From: Lysobacterales bacterium
Lineage (GTDB): Bacteria > Pseudomonadota > Gammaproteobacteria > Xanthomonadales > SZUA-38
Direction: 5' to 3'
Assembly (NCBI GenBank): GCA_028285525.1
Contig: JANQOZ010000016.1
Location: forward strand, 1 to 57,473
DNA length: 57,473 nucleotides
The notes beneath the pieces were generated by a model. It searched no databases. It worked only from the letters and a program-made list of their open reading frames with translations, and was not told the DNA's origin. The first letter of the stretch is position 1; every line of letters begins with the position of its first letter. The position numbers and the translations under genes were made by a program. This document shows, piece after piece, positions 45,624-55,145 of this stretch.

Positions 45624-46784
45624 ATGAATTTTCATGAATATCAGGCGAAAGACCTGTTCGCTGCGTACGGCCTGCCGGTACCGCGCGGCGTCGTGGCAAA
45701 GACCGCAGACGAGGCGGTTGCCGGCGCCGAGGAGCTCGGCGGCGAGGTCTGGGTGGTCAAAGCCCAGGTGCATGCCGGGGGGCGCGGCAAGGCTGGCGGT
45801 GTCAAGCTGGCCAAGTCGATAGACGAGGTGCGGGAAATTGCCGGCAATATGCTCGGCATGACCATCGAAACCTATCAGACCGGCGGTCTGGCCATGCCGG
45901 TCAATGAGGTGCTGATCGCTGAGGGGATCGATATCGATCAGGAGCTGTACCTGAGCGTGCTGGTCGATCGCGCCAACAAGTGCATCACCTTTATCGGGTC
46001 TGCCGCAGGTGGGGTCGACATCGAGCAGGTCGCCGCCGAGACGCCGGACAAAATCTTCAGCGTCGAGGTCGACAATACCGAGGGCCTGCAGCCCTACCAG
46101 TGCCGCAAGATGGGTTTTGCGCTAGGGCTGACGAGCAAGCAGGTTCGCCAGCTGACCGGCATCATGCAGGGGCTGGATCGGCTGTTTCGCGAGAAGGACC
46201 TGTCGCTCGTGGAGATCAACCCGCTGGTGGTGATGGCCGACGGGAACCTGCTTGCGCTGGACGCGAAAATCAACGCCGACTCCAACGGTCTGTTCCGCCA
46301 TCCGGACCTCGTCGCGATGCGCGACGTCACGCAGGAAGATCCGACGGAGGCCCGGGCGGCCCAGCACGACCTGAGCTACGTCACGCTCGACGGCAACATC
46401 GGCTGCATGGTCAACGGTGCCGGGCTCGCCATGGCGACGATGGATGTGATCAAGCTGAACGGCGGTGAGCCCGCCAACTTCCTGGACGTTGGTGGCGGCG
46501 CCACGGCGGAGCGGGTGGCCGAAGCCTTCAAGCTGATCACCGCCAGCGACGGCGTCAAGGCGATCTTGGTCAACATTTTCGGCGGCATTGTGCGCTGCGA
46601 TCTCATTGCGCAGGGCGTGATCACGGCCTACCAGGAGGTTGGCGTGCAGGTTCCGGTGGTGGTTCGCCTGGAAGGCACCAACGCGGAACAGGGACAAAAA
46701 ATGCTGGACGAGTGTGATCTGGAAATCACCTCGGCGGCCAACCTAAACGACGGCGCGCTGAAGGCCGTGGCGGCTGCCGGGTAA
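45624..46784 (+). CDS. sucC: Succinyl-CoA synthetase beta subunit (ADP-forming)
   Basis: SucC is the ATP-grasp subunit of the TCA-cycle enzyme that makes ATP from succinyl-CoA. The 386-residue protein begins [22 protein letters not shown]; the ATP-binding region has [17 protein letters not shown], and EINPLVV and [13 protein letters not shown] follow. Length is standard. An AAGGAT site lies about 12 nt before ATG 45624. It is followed by sucD after 9 nt. Confidence 0.97.
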   Translation: MNFHEYQAKDLFAAYGLPVPRGVVAKTADEAVAGAEELGGEVWVVKAQVHAGGRGKAGGVKLAKSIDEVREIAGNMLGMTIETYQTGGLAMPVNEVLIAEGIDIDQELYLSVLVDRANKCITFIGSAAGGVDIEQVAAETPDKIFSVEVDNTEGLQPYQCRKMGFALGLTSKQVRQLTGIMQGLDRLFREKDLSLVEINPLVVMADGNLLALDAKINADSNGLFRHPDLVAMRDVTQEDPTEARAAQHDLSYVTLDGNIGCMVNGAGLAMATMDVIKLNGGEPANFLDVGGGATAERVAEAFKLITASDGVKAILVNIFGGIVRCDLIAQGVITAYQEVGVQVPVVVRLEGTNAEQGQKMLDECDLEITSAANLNDGALKAVAAAG

Positions 46785-46793
46785 GGAAATCAG

Positions 46794-47669
46794 ATGAGCG
46801 TACTAGTCAATAAAGACACCAAAGTGCTGTGCCAGGGGCTGACCGGCAGCCAGGGAACCTTTCACTCAGAGCAGGCGCTGGCCTACGGGACCCAGCTCGT
46901 CGCCGGCGTCACGCCGGGCAAAGGTGGCACCACCCACCTCGACCTGCCGGTGTTCGACACCGTGGAGCAGGCGGTCGCCGAAACCGGTGCCGACGCGACC
47001 GTCATCTACGTCCCGCCGCCGTTTGCCGCGGACGCCATTCTAGAGGCGGCTGACGCCGGCGTTCGGGTGATCGTCTGCATCACGGAAGGCGTTCCGGTGC
47101 TCGACATGATGCGGGTCAAGGCGGTGATCGAACAAATGGAGGACACCTGGCTGATCGGGCCGAACTGCCCCGGCATCATCACGCCGGGCGAGTGCAAGAT
47201 CGGCATCATGCCGGGTCAGATTCACTCCCCGGGCAAAGTGGGCGTGGTTTCCCGGTCCGGCACGCTGACCTATGAGGCCGTCCACCAGACCACGCTGGCC
47301 GGGCTTGGCCAGAGCACCTGCATCGGCATCGGTGGCGACCCGATCAACGGGATGAGCTTCATCGACTGCCTGAAGCTGTTTCAGGATGACGACCAGACCG
47401 AGGGCATCATCATGGTGGGTGAAATCGGCGGCACCGCAGAGGAGGACGCGGCCGAGTTCATCAGCGAGTACGTGACCAAGCCGGTGGTTTCCTACATCGC
47501 GGGCGTCACCGCACCGCCCGGCAAGCGGATGGGCCATGCCGGTGCCATCATCGCCGGCGGCAAAGGGACGGCCGAAGCCAAGTTTGAGGCGCTGGAGAAA
47601 GCCGGCGTGACAACCGTCCGTTCACCGGCCGACCTCGGCACCGCGCTCGCCGAGAAGATGGCGGGGTAA
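46794..47669 (+). CDS. sucD: Succinyl-CoA synthetase alpha subunit
   Basis: SucD binds CoA and carries the transient phosphohistidine. The 291-residue protein has [16 protein letters not shown] (CoA binding), [24 protein letters not shown] and [17 protein letters not shown] with the active-site His. AGGAA precedes the ATG. It forms an alpha2beta2 or alpha-beta complex with SucC, encoded directly upstream. nadE follows with a gap of 37 nt. Confidence 0.97.
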   Translation: MSVLVNKDTKVLCQGLTGSQGTFHSEQALAYGTQLVAGVTPGKGGTTHLDLPVFDTVEQAVAETGADATVIYVPPPFAADAILEAADAGVRVIVCITEGVPVLDMMRVKAVIEQMEDTWLIGPNCPGIITPGECKIGIMPGQIHSPGKVGVVSRSGTLTYEAVHQTTLAGLGQSTCIGIGGDPINGMSFIDCLKLFQDDDQTEGIIMVGEIGGTAEEDAAEFISEYVTKPVVSYIAGVTAPPGKRMGHAGAIIAGGKGTAEAKFEALEKAGVTTVRSPADLGTALAEKMAG

Positions 47670-47706
47670 GAGTTGGCGCGAGTTGGCAGCAGGCTCTGAG
47701 GCGGCG

Positions 47707-49329
47707 GTGCCGTCATCCGATGAGCTGATCATCGCCGCCGTCCAGCGGGACTTCCCGGTGGGCGACGTGGCCGGCAACGCCGAGCGGGTTCGAGAGGCGC
47801 TCGCCGAGGTGGACGAGTCGGTTCACCTCGTGCTGTTTCCGGAGCTCACGCTGACCGGCTATCCTCCGGAGGATCTGCTCTACCGCCACGGCTTCCTTGA
47901 GACCTCACAGAAGCATCTCGACGCGCTGATCGGTGAAATTCGGGGGCCTGACGTACTGCTGGGCCATCCGCTGCTCGAAAACGGTGCGCTCTACAACGCG
48001 GTGAGCTGGGTGCGCAATGGCGAGCTGCTCGGCCAGTACCGCAAGCAGGCCCTGCCCAATTACGCCGTCTTTGACGAGAAGCGGTACTTCCAGTCGGGTA
48101 CCGGCGCGCTCACGGTCGAGCTTCAGGGCCATCGGGTTGGCGTGCTGATCTGCGAGGACATCTGGGAGAGCGAGCCGGCGGCGAACGCGGCGGCTGACGG
48201 CTGTGACCTGATCGTCGTGCCCAACGCGTCTCCCTACCACGTCTACAAGCGCAACGAGCGCGAGCGCGCGCTGCGGCTGCGAGCCCGGGAAACCGGCAAG
48301 CCGATTCTCTACGCCAACCTGGTGGGCGGTCAGGATGAGCTGGTGTTCGACGGCCGGTCGTTTGCCGTGACGCCGGACGGCGCGCTGACCGGCCCCACCC
48401 AGCCCTACGACGACGGGATTTTTCGTTTCGGTTTTGACGGTCAGCGCTTTGCGGCGCACGGCTGGCAGCCTGACGGTCCGGAGCTGCCGCTCAAGGGCGT
48501 GTACGAAACGCTGGTCCGCGGAACCCGCGACTACGTCCACAAAAGCGGTTTTGAGCAGGTGCTGCTGGGCCTCTCCGGCGGCATCGACAGCGCGCTGACC
48601 CTGGCCATCGCGGTGGACGCGTTTGGCCCCGAGAACGTGCATGCGGTCATGATGCCGTCACGCCATACCTCCCAGCTCAGCATCGACCTGGCCCGGCAAC
48701 AGTGCGAGTGGATGAACGTGCGGCACGACGTGCTGTCCATCGAAGGCCCGTTCAAAGCGTTTCTTGAGACGCTCGCGCCGATCTTCGGAGACGCTGAGCC
48801 GGACATCACGGAGGAAAACCTCCAGGCCCGCTGCCGAGGCAACCTGCTGATGGCGCTGTCCAATAAGTACGGTGCCATGCTCTTGACCACGGGGAACAAG
48901 AGCGAGGTGGCGGTCGGCTACTGCACGATCTACGGCGACATGTGCGGCGGCTACGCGCCCATCAAGGACTGCGTCAAAACGCTGTGTTACGAGCTCAGCG
49001 TGTACCGCAACGAGATCTCCATGGCGATTCCCCAGGAGGTCATCGACCGTCCGCCGTCAGCGGAGCTGGCGCCGGATCAGAAGGACGAAGATTCGCTGCC
49101 GCCCTATCCGGTGCTCGATGAAATCCTGGCCCGCTACGTCGAGCGCGACGAGTCGGTCCAGGACATCGTGGCGGCGGGCTTCGACGAGGCGACGGTCCGC
49201 AAGGTGGCTCGCCTGGTGCTCATCAATGAGTACAAGCGCCGGCAAAGCGCGCCCGGCGTCCGGGTTACGCCCCGCGCCTTCGGCCGCGATCGCCGCTATC
49301 CGATCAGCAACCGCTGGCGTGACGCCTGA
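47707..49329 (+). CDS. nadE: Glutamine-dependent NAD+ synthetase
   Basis: The 540-residue enzyme amidates nicotinic acid adenine dinucleotide to NAD+. The N-terminal nitrilase-type glutaminase (about 1-270) shows the Glu-Lys-Cys triad in FPELTLTGYPPEDL, YRKQALPNYAVFDEKRYF and GVLICEDIWE. The C-terminal synthetase has the P-loop GLSGGIDSALTL and LLTTGNKSEVAVGY. GTG 47707 is chosen because it starts just before LIIAAVQRDF; a TTG at 47683 would add eight residues. The stop is 3 nt before glpK. Confidence 0.95.
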   Translation: MPSSDELIIAAVQRDFPVGDVAGNAERVREALAEVDESVHLVLFPELTLTGYPPEDLLYRHGFLETSQKHLDALIGEIRGPDVLLGHPLLENGALYNAVSWVRNGELLGQYRKQALPNYAVFDEKRYFQSGTGALTVELQGHRVGVLICEDIWESEPAANAAADGCDLIVVPNASPYHVYKRNERERALRLRARETGKPILYANLVGGQDELVFDGRSFAVTPDGALTGPTQPYDDGIFRFGFDGQRFAAHGWQPDGPELPLKGVYETLVRGTRDYVHKSGFEQVLLGLSGGIDSALTLAIAVDAFGPENVHAVMMPSRHTSQLSIDLARQQCEWMNVRHDVLSIEGPFKAFLETLAPIFGDAEPDITEENLQARCRGNLLMALSNKYGAMLLTTGNKSEVAVGYCTIYGDMCGGYAPIKDCVKTLCYELSVYRNEISMAIPQEVIDRPPSAELAPDQKDEDSLPPYPVLDEILARYVERDESVQDIVAAGFDEATVRKVARLVLINEYKRRQSAPGVRVTPRAFGRDRRYPISNRWRDA

Positions 49330-49332
49330 TCC

Positions 49333-50838
49333 GTGAGTCGGTCGGCACTGCTGGCGATCGACCAGGGCACCACCTCCAGCCGGGCGCTGATCTTCAGCCC
49401 CGCCGGGGAGCTCATCGCCAGCTCACAAACCGAGTTTCCTCAGCACTATCCGGCCAACGGCTGGGTCGAGCACGATCCCGAAGAGATCTGGCAGTCGGTC
49501 CTGAAGGTCACGGGACGCGCGCTGGTCGATGCACGCGCGAAAGGTTGGGAAGTCGAGAGCGCGGGCATCACCAATCAGCGGGAGACGGTGATCGTCTGGG
49601 ATCGCAGCAGCGGCGCCGCCATTTACCCCGCCATTGTCTGGCAGGACCGCCGCACCGCCGGGATTTGCGAAGCGCTTCGCGCTGACGGACTCGAGCCGGA
49701 GCTCACCGAAAAGACCGGCCTGCTGCTCGACCCGTATTTCTCCGCCAGCAAGATCGCCTGGATCCTCGACCAGGTTCCGGGTGCCCGCCAGCGTGCGGCG
49801 AAGGGGGAGCTGGCGGCCGGGACGGTGGACAGCTTTCTCATCTGGCGCATGAACCTGGGCGGCCGGCACCAGACCGACGCCACCAACGCCAGCAGGACCA
49901 GCCTGTATGACATCCGCCGAGGTGAGTACTGCGACAGTCTGCTGGAAGCCTTTAACGTGCCGCGGGAGCTGCTGGCGTCGGTTCACAACTGCGCTGATGA
50001 CTTTGGTCAGATCCACGAGGACCTGTTTGGCAAGGCCATCCCGCTGGGTGGTGTCGCCGGCGACCAGCAGGCCGCCACCATCGGGCAGTGCTGCACAACC
50101 CCCGGCACGATCAAGAGCACCTACGGCACCGGGTGTTTTGTGTTGCTCAATACCGGCTCAACGCCCGTTCACTCCAGCCAGCGGCTGCTTTCGACGGTGG
50201 CCTATCAGCTGAACGGACAGCCGGTTTATGGCCTGGAAGGATCGATTTTCGTCGCCGGCGCAGCGGTCCAGTGGCTGCGCGACAAGCTTGGCGTGATCAG
50301 CCACGCTGATGAGACCGAAGCGTTAGCGGCGGGTCTTCAGGGGAATGACGGCGTGTACCTGGTGCCGGCGTTCACCGGGCTGGGTGCTCCCCACTGGGAT
50401 CCGGAAGCGCGCGGCAGCCTGCTGGGCATGACGCGGAACACGGGTCGCGCTCACCTGGCGCGGGCGGCGCTGGAGGCGGTCGCCTATCAAACGGCGGATC
50501 TGCTGGACGCGATGAGTCGGGATGGTCAGGAGGGCGATCTGCTGCGGGTTGATGGCGGCATGGTCAGGAACAGCTGGCTGTGCCAGTTTCTCGCCGACGT
50601 GCTCAATCGGCCCGTGGAGCGGCCCGAGCTGATGGAGACAACGGCGCTGGGCGCTGCCTGGCTGGCCGGCCTCGCCACTGGCGTGTATCCGGACCTGGCT
50701 GCCCTGAGTCAGCTCGAACGGCCACAGCGCCGGTTCGAGCCTCGGATGTCCGGCAGCTTGCGGCGCGAGCTGCTCGATAAGTGGCGCGACGCGCTGCGCC
50801 GCACCCGATCCCAGGAACGGCCGCAGACCGCCGGCTGA
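49333..50838 (+). CDS. glpK: Glycerol kinase
   Basis: GlpK makes sn-glycerol-3-phosphate from glycerol and ATP. The 501-residue FGGY-family protein shows ALLAIDQGTTSSRALIF, NGWVEHDPEEIW, TNQRETVIVWD, YGTGCFVLLNTG, and GLGAPHWDPEARG. It has a GTG start 3 nt after the nadE stop, so it is probably co-transcribed with nadE. No glpF, glpD or glpR is nearby, which is unusual. It ends convergent with the PHA block. Confidence 0.95.
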   Translation: MSRSALLAIDQGTTSSRALIFSPAGELIASSQTEFPQHYPANGWVEHDPEEIWQSVLKVTGRALVDARAKGWEVESAGITNQRETVIVWDRSSGAAIYPAIVWQDRRTAGICEALRADGLEPELTEKTGLLLDPYFSASKIAWILDQVPGARQRAAKGELAAGTVDSFLIWRMNLGGRHQTDATNASRTSLYDIRRGEYCDSLLEAFNVPRELLASVHNCADDFGQIHEDLFGKAIPLGGVAGDQQAATIGQCCTTPGTIKSTYGTGCFVLLNTGSTPVHSSQRLLSTVAYQLNGQPVYGLEGSIFVAGAAVQWLRDKLGVISHADETEALAAGLQGNDGVYLVPAFTGLGAPHWDPEARGSLLGMTRNTGRAHLARAALEAVAYQTADLLDAMSRDGQEGDLLRVDGGMVRNSWLCQFLADVLNRPVERPELMETTALGAAWLAGLATGVYPDLAALSQLERPQRRFEPRMSGSLRRELLDKWRDALRRTRSQERPQTAG

Positions 50839-50877
50839 CGACACCGGGTGGTGCCGCCCGCCGGGGTCGCTTAGTTC

Positions 50878-51642
50878 CTAGAGGCGAAGCGCTCCGTCGA
50901 TCTCGAAACAGCGGCCGCTGACGTAGTCGTTTTCCAAGATGAACTGGACGGTGCTGGCGATTTCGTCGGGATCGCCGACACGGCGTGCCGGAATCATGTT
51001 GGTCAGCTTTTCTCGAGCCTCAGGTTTCATGGCCATCACCATATCGGTGCCGATGAAGCCCGGCGCAACCGAGGCAGCGCGGATCCCGTAGCGAGCGAAC
51101 TCCTTGGCCCAGACCACCGCCATGGCCTGCACGCCTGCCTTGGTTGCCGAGTAGTTCACCTGTCCCATGTTGCCGGCGCGGGAAATCGAGGAAATATTGA
51201 TAATGCAGCCTTTGCTGCCGCCTTCGATCATCTTGGCTGCGGCTTCCCGGCCGCACAGAAAGACACCCGTCAGGTTGACGTCGATCACGAGCTGCCATTG
51301 CTCCATGCTCATCTTAGCGACCTGCTGACCGTCCTTATACTTGAGCGTCAGAGCGTCACGTGTGATGCCCGCATTGTTGACCAGGCCGTCAACCGAGCCA
51401 AACTCGGTGTGGATACGATCGAACAGATCGACGACCGCGTCTTCCTGGGTCACGTTCACCTCGTAGGTTTCCACCTTGTCCGACCCGGCTGCCAGACAGG
51501 CTTCCTGGGTCTTGGCCAGGCTTTCCGGGTCCAGATCCACCAGCGCCAGCCGGGCGCCGGCCGCGGCCAGCCGGGTGGCCATGGCGGCGCCCAGGCCGCG
51601 GCCGCCACCGGTGATCACGATGGTTTTTTCTCTTAGTTCCAT
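50878..51642 (-). CDS. phaB: NADPH-dependent acetoacetyl-CoA reductase / FabG-like SDR
   Basis: The 254-residue short-chain dehydrogenase has cofactor loop TGGGRGLGAAMA, NNAGITRDALTLK, the catalytic Ser in NISSISRAGNMG and YSATKAG, and C-terminal FIGTDMV. Adjacent to phaC it most likely reduces acetoacetyl-CoA to (R)-3-hydroxybutyryl-CoA for polymer synthesis; a 3-oxoacyl-ACP reductase role cannot be excluded from sequence. It is the last gene of the phasin-phaR-phaC-phaB run. No thiolase gene (phaA) is present here. Confidence 0.82.
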   Translation of the reverse strand: MELREKTIVITGGGRGLGAAMATRLAAAGARLALVDLDPESLAKTQEACLAAGSDKVETYEVNVTQEDAVVDLFDRIHTEFGSVDGLVNNAGITRDALTLKYKDGQQVAKMSMEQWQLVIDVNLTGVFLCGREAAAKMIEGGSKGCIINISSISRAGNMGQVNYSATKAGVQAMAVVWAKEFARYGIRAASVAPGFIGTDMVMAMKPEAREKLTNMIPARRVGDPDEIASTVQFILENDYVSGRCFEIDGALRL

Positions 51643-51699
51643 ATCGCTTCCTTGTGGTTTGCGAGGGCCGCTGAAGGAGTCCAGCAGCCTAGAAATCGG

Positions 51700-53478
51700 T
51701 TAACTCTTGACGCTGACAAACGATCCCGGCGTGTCTTCGAGTGCCGGCAGTTTCCCGTCTCCCGGCTGGCGGGCATCAACCTTGGGGCCGGACAGCTCCG
51801 ACAGCCAACGGTCCCAGTCGGGCCACCAGGATCCGGGGTGTGACGTGGCGCCATCCACCCACTCATCGAGATCCGCGGGCTGCGCCTCGTTCATCCAGTA
51901 GTTGTATTTATTGGCCGACGGCGGGTTGACCACGCCGGCGATGTGGCCGGAGCCTGCGAGCATAAAGCGCACCGGACCCTGATAGAGGCCTTTGGCCTTA
52001 AAGACCGAGTTGTATGGCGCGATGTGGTCCTCTTTGGCTGCCTGCAGATAGATCGGGATGTTGACCTTGGTCAGGTCGATCGGCACGCCATCCAGGCTGA
52101 TGCCCCCCGGCTGCACCAGGCTGTTCTTCAGATACATCTCGCGGAGGTAAAACATGTGCAGCGCGCGGGGCATGCGCGTCGCGTCCGCGTTCCAGTACAG
52201 CAGATCAAAGGCCATCGGATCTTTGCCGAGCAGGTAGTTGTTGACGTAGTACGACCAGATCAGATCGTTGGACCGCAGCAGGTTAAAGGCGTTGGACATG
52301 GCCTCCCCGTCGAGATAGCCGTGCTCCGACATACGTTGGTCCAGCGATTCGAGCTGCTTTTCGTCGATGAATACCTTGAGGTCACCCGCTTCGGAAAAGT
52401 CGACCTGGGCAGCGAAGAAGGTTGCGGCCTTGATGCGTTCGTCGCCTTTTTCAGCAAGGTAAGCCAGCGCCGCCGCGGTCAGCGTGCCGCCGATACAGTA
52501 GCCGATGACCGACATCTCGCTGGATCCGCTGGCCGCTTCGACCGCGTCCATGCTCGCGAGGATGCCCTCGCGGAGGTAGTCGTCCATGGTTTTTTCCGCC
52601 AGCCGGCTGTCTGGGTTGACCCAGGACACGACAAACACCGTGTAGCCCTGTCCCACCGCGTAGCGAATAAAAGAATTCTCCGGCTGCAGATCCAGGATGT
52701 AGTACTTGTTGATCCAGGGCGGAAAGATCAGCAGCGGCCGTTCGTAAACCTGCTCGGTTGACGGCTCAAACTGCAGCAGCTGAACGATATCGTTCTGAAA
52801 TACCACCTTACCCGGCGCGGTGGCGATGTTCTCACCCACCTGAAACGCGTCCTGGTCGGTCATGGTGATCTTGAGCTGACCGTCGCCGGCCTCGAGGTCA
52901 CGCTTCAGGTTTTGCATCCCGCGAATCAGATTCTGGCCACCGCTGGCGACGGTTTCTTTGATGACCTGTGGGTTGGTCATCAAAAAGTTGCTCGGCGACA
53001 TCGCGTCGGCCATCTGCTGAGTGTGAAACTGAATCTTACGGGCGTCATCTTCGCTGAGCCCATCGATGTCCGACATCGTTTTGGTCAGCCACTGGCTGGT
53101 GATCAGGTACGACTGACGAATAACGTCGAAGACCCCGTGCTCGTCCCAGTCGGCGCTCTTGAAGCGCCGGTCACCCTTGGCCGGCTCGGCCACCGGCGTG
53201 GATTCCTGACCCATCATCTTGCGGGTCGTCTCCTGCCAGAGACTCATGTGCGACTGCCACAGCTCCATGTTGGCAGCCATGAGCTTCTGCGGATTCATGG
53301 CCATCTGCCGCATCCCCTCGCCGAAGGAGGACAGGGCGTTGAACGGATCCATCATGGCGCTCAGCGTTTCCTGAGGAGAGGCGAGCAGCTCGGTAAACGT
53401 CTGCTGGTTCTTCTCCATGATCTTCATGAACTCGGCGCTCATCTCTTCGAGGCTCGCGGTGCTGTCTTGCTCTGCCAT
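51700..53478 (-). CDS. phaC: Class I poly(3-hydroxyalkanoate) synthase
   Basis: PhaC polymerises 3-hydroxyacyl-CoA on granule surfaces. The 592-residue protein has a variable N-terminal region (about 1-170), VVFQNDIVQLLQF, PPWINKYYILDLQPENSF, VVSWVNPDS, and the lipase-like box GYCIGG with the nucleophilic Cys. The C-terminal LAGSGHIAGVVNPP holds the catalytic His. Size and single-subunit form fit class I. ATG 53478 is chosen; the longer frame reads back into phaR. It lies 16 nt downstream of phaR. Confidence 0.96.
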   Translation of the reverse strand: MAEQDSTASLEEMSAEFMKIMEKNQQTFTELLASPQETLSAMMDPFNALSSFGEGMRQMAMNPQKLMAANMELWQSHMSLWQETTRKMMGQESTPVAEPAKGDRRFKSADWDEHGVFDVIRQSYLITSQWLTKTMSDIDGLSEDDARKIQFHTQQMADAMSPSNFLMTNPQVIKETVASGGQNLIRGMQNLKRDLEAGDGQLKITMTDQDAFQVGENIATAPGKVVFQNDIVQLLQFEPSTEQVYERPLLIFPPWINKYYILDLQPENSFIRYAVGQGYTVFVVSWVNPDSRLAEKTMDDYLREGILASMDAVEAASGSSEMSVIGYCIGGTLTAAALAYLAEKGDERIKAATFFAAQVDFSEAGDLKVFIDEKQLESLDQRMSEHGYLDGEAMSNAFNLLRSNDLIWSYYVNNYLLGKDPMAFDLLYWNADATRMPRALHMFYLREMYLKNSLVQPGGISLDGVPIDLTKVNIPIYLQAAKEDHIAPYNSVFKAKGLYQGPVRFMLAGSGHIAGVVNPPSANKYNYWMNEAQPADLDEWVDGATSHPGSWWPDWDRWLSELSGPKVDARQPGDGKLPALEDTPGSFVSVKS

Positions 53479-53494
53479 GATGGTTTTCCGTTGT

Positions 53495-54013
53495 TTACGA
53501 ATTGGGTTTGTCGGACGTTGGGTCGTCTTGATCAGGCGCATCGGGGTCAGGCTTGTCCGAGCTGGATGGGCTTCGGGCCCCGCCGAGAATCGTTTGCTGC
53601 ATGTCCTGCCAGGCTTTCATCTGGCTGCTGGCCATTTCCTGCAGCGTGGCCAGCGGCGTTGCGGCCATGGCCGCGCGCATCTGATCCTGCAGTTTGGACT
53701 GCTGCGACATGAAGCTGTCGAAGCTTTTCAGCAGGAATTCGCCGAGGAGATCCTGCATCGGATTGCCATAAAGGCGGATAAGGCGGGTGAGCAGCTCAGC
53801 GTCGAGAATGGGCCGACCGGCCTGTTCCTGATCGGCAATAATCTGCAGCAGCAGACCGCGGGTCAGGTCTTCGCCGCTGGCATCGTCGACAATCTTGACG
53901 TTCTTGCCGGCAACGATCAGGTCTCGAATGCCGTCAAGCGTGACGTGGCGGCTGGCCTGGGTGTCGTAGAGACGCCGATTGGCGTATTTCTTTACCAGAT
54001 AGGGTGTGGGCAT
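53495..54013 (-). CDS. phaR: Polyhydroxyalkanoate synthesis repressor PhaR
   Basis: The 172-residue repressor has the conserved N-terminal DNA-binding domain (YLVKKYANRRLYDTQASRHVTL, within about residues 5-30). A PHB-binding region follows (LYGNPMQDLLGEFLLKSFD). An acidic, disordered C terminus is rich in Asp, Pro and Ser. PhaR leaves DNA when it binds nascent polymer granules, releasing phasin expression. It sits between the phasin gene and phaC, with a strong hairpin upstream at 54082-54103. Confidence 0.95.
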   Translation of the reverse strand: MPTPYLVKKYANRRLYDTQASRHVTLDGIRDLIVAGKNVKIVDDASGEDLTRGLLLQIIADQEQAGRPILDAELLTRLIRLYGNPMQDLLGEFLLKSFDSFMSQQSKLQDQMRAAMAATPLATLQEMASSQMKAWQDMQQTILGGARSPSSSDKPDPDAPDQDDPTSDKPNS

Positions 54014-54081
54014 TGTCGCCGCTTATTGTAACCCAGCTGTCTTGAGGGCCTCGAAACCGCTGGCCCTTTTTTGGAGGAGAA

Positions 54082-54103
54082 GGCGCCGGTGCCTACCGGC
54101 GCC
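54082..54103 (-). other. Stable hairpin between phasin and phaR genes
   Basis: GGCGCCGGT (54082-54090) and ACCGGCGCC (54095-54103) form a perfect 9-bp GC-rich stem with a 4-base loop. No T-run follows on the minus strand, only a pyrimidine tract, so I read it as a partial terminator or stability element that could keep phasin mRNA in excess over phaR-phaC-phaB. Confidence 0.5.
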
Positions 54104-54126
54104 CTCGAGGCGCAAAAGTGCCTGAC

Positions 54127-54492
54127 TCAGGCAGCTTTCTTGCTGCTCTTGCGCGTTGCCGGCTTGGTGGCCTGCGCGCTGACGATGCCGGACGCCTTTT
54201 CCTGAAAAGCTTTGCCCAGCTCGACGTACTCGTTGGCGCGGGTGGTCAGCAGCTCAGAAAAGGCTTTGCTGCTGGCAACCTGGCGCTCGAAGAGCTCCTT
54301 CGGCTCAGAAACGTCGACCGGAAGCTTGGCCTGAGAGACGGCAAACTCCAGCACGTCGCCAGCGAGGGCGTAGTTTTTTCGGGCCAGGGTTTCAAAGGTT
54401 TCAACGGCGATGCCGGTGAACTGTCGCACGGGCTCCATGCCCTGCTTCTGCAGGTCGGTGAATGCTTCGAGGTTTTCTGAAAATACGCTCAT
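54127..54492 (-). CDS. phaP: Phasin (PHA granule-associated protein)
   Basis: The 121-residue helical protein has a Phasin_2-like pattern: FSENLEAFTDLQKQGMEPVRQF, a central amphipathic section with ETFETLARKNYALAGDVLEFAV, and a Lys/Ala/Thr-rich tail (ATRKSSKKAA). Phasins coat polymer granules. An AAGGA ribosome-binding site lies upstream of ATG 54492. It is the first gene of the PHA run and faces an AT-rich region with many TGCAA-type motifs, presumed to be PhaR sites. Confidence 0.88.
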   Translation of the reverse strand: MSVFSENLEAFTDLQKQGMEPVRQFTGIAVETFETLARKNYALAGDVLEFAVSQAKLPVDVSEPKELFERQVASSKAFSELLTTRANEYVELGKAFQEKASGIVSAQATKPATRKSSKKAA

Positions 54493-54526
54493 GGTTTAAA
54501 TCCTTCGGCTGTGAGTGGCGGTGTCT

Positions 54527-54680
54527 TTTTGCAATGCAAAAGATACACGTTTTTTTGTGCAACGCAACATAAATCTATTAAATTTATTAAAAACAATGTC
54601 TTAAAAATGCAATATCTGGAGCGACGCAACACAAAAAGATGTCTTGCATCCAAAACAAAGCGTTGCATCAGGCTGCCGAT
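54527..54680 (-). promoter_or_regulatory. AT-rich phasin control region with TGCAA/TTGCA motifs
   Basis: Starting at a perfect palindrome TTTTGCAATGCAAAA (54527-54541), TGCAA, TTGCA or GCAACA-type motifs recur through the next 140 bases (for example near 54557, 54601, 54623, 54645 and 54662). The stretch is far more AT-rich than the rest of the window. Characterised PhaR repressors bind TGC-rich sequences in front of phasin and phaR genes, so this is a likely multi-site PhaR operator. Promoter boxes for phasin should lie here on the minus strand. The gap 54493-54787 holds no gene. Confidence 0.6.
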
Positions 54681-54787
54681 AGCTGATAACGCCGCTGCTG
54701 GCGCCGCAATGTCAGTCGCTTGACAGACGCGAAGGGCCCCAAAACGGAAAATGGCTCCATGGTGAAAGAACGCAGTTGGAGGCAGCC

Positions 54788-54913
54788 ATGAACTTACAAG
54801 CTGAAAAGAAAACGCATTGGATCCATTCAATCGGAATGGCGGTGGGACTGGCGGCGCTGCTGGCGACCCAGATCATCACAGCCTGGGCGATCAGCAGCTG
54901 GCTGATTCACTAA
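54788..54913 (+). CDS. 41-residue single-span membrane protein
   Basis: ATG 54788 is preceded at good spacing by GGAGG (54778-54782). The product starts MNLQAEKKTHWIHSIG and continues with one hydrophobic helix of about 20 residues (VGLAALLATQIITAW), ending in SWLIH. A perfect TTGACA lies at 54720-54725, although no good -10 is seen. The strong ribosome-binding site and clean membrane topology argue for a real micro-protein. I recognise no family. Its position, divergent from the phasin gene across the presumed PhaR region, suggests a link to PHA control, as inference. Confidence 0.55.
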   Translation: MNLQAEKKTHWIHSIGMAVGLAALLATQIITAWAISSWLIH

Positions 54914-54935
54914 CGCGATTCGGGAGGATTCAACA

Positions 54936-55145
54936 ATGAACGGATTGACGGCAGGACGGCCAGCAGAAGGTTGTGGTGACGGTGCGCGGCGGGCACAGGA
55001 ACCCGCCAAGAAAGAAAATTGTGTGCTAAAGGGACGTAAAGTCTGTCTATCGACCACCGGCGAGTGGCCTGCGGCGCTGCTCTTTGAGCTCAGTCAAACG
55101 GCCACAGACGCGCCAGCCAGCCTTCGCTCTCATAGCGACCGGTGA
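54936..55145 (+). CDS. Small hypothetical ORF downstream of the micro-protein gene
   Basis: A 69-codon frame begins at ATG 54936 with GGGAGG at 54921-54926 upstream, only 22 nt after the 41-residue gene, so the two could form a mini-operon. The product is basic, rich in Ala and Gly, with two cysteines in its centre and no membrane segment. Its last 56 bases run antisense into bamD, which lowers confidence. It may instead be the non-coding tail of the upstream transcript. Confidence 0.3.
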   Translation: MNGLTAGRPAEGCGDGARRAQEPAKKENCVLKGRKVCLSTTGEWPAALLFELSQTATDAPASLRSHSDR

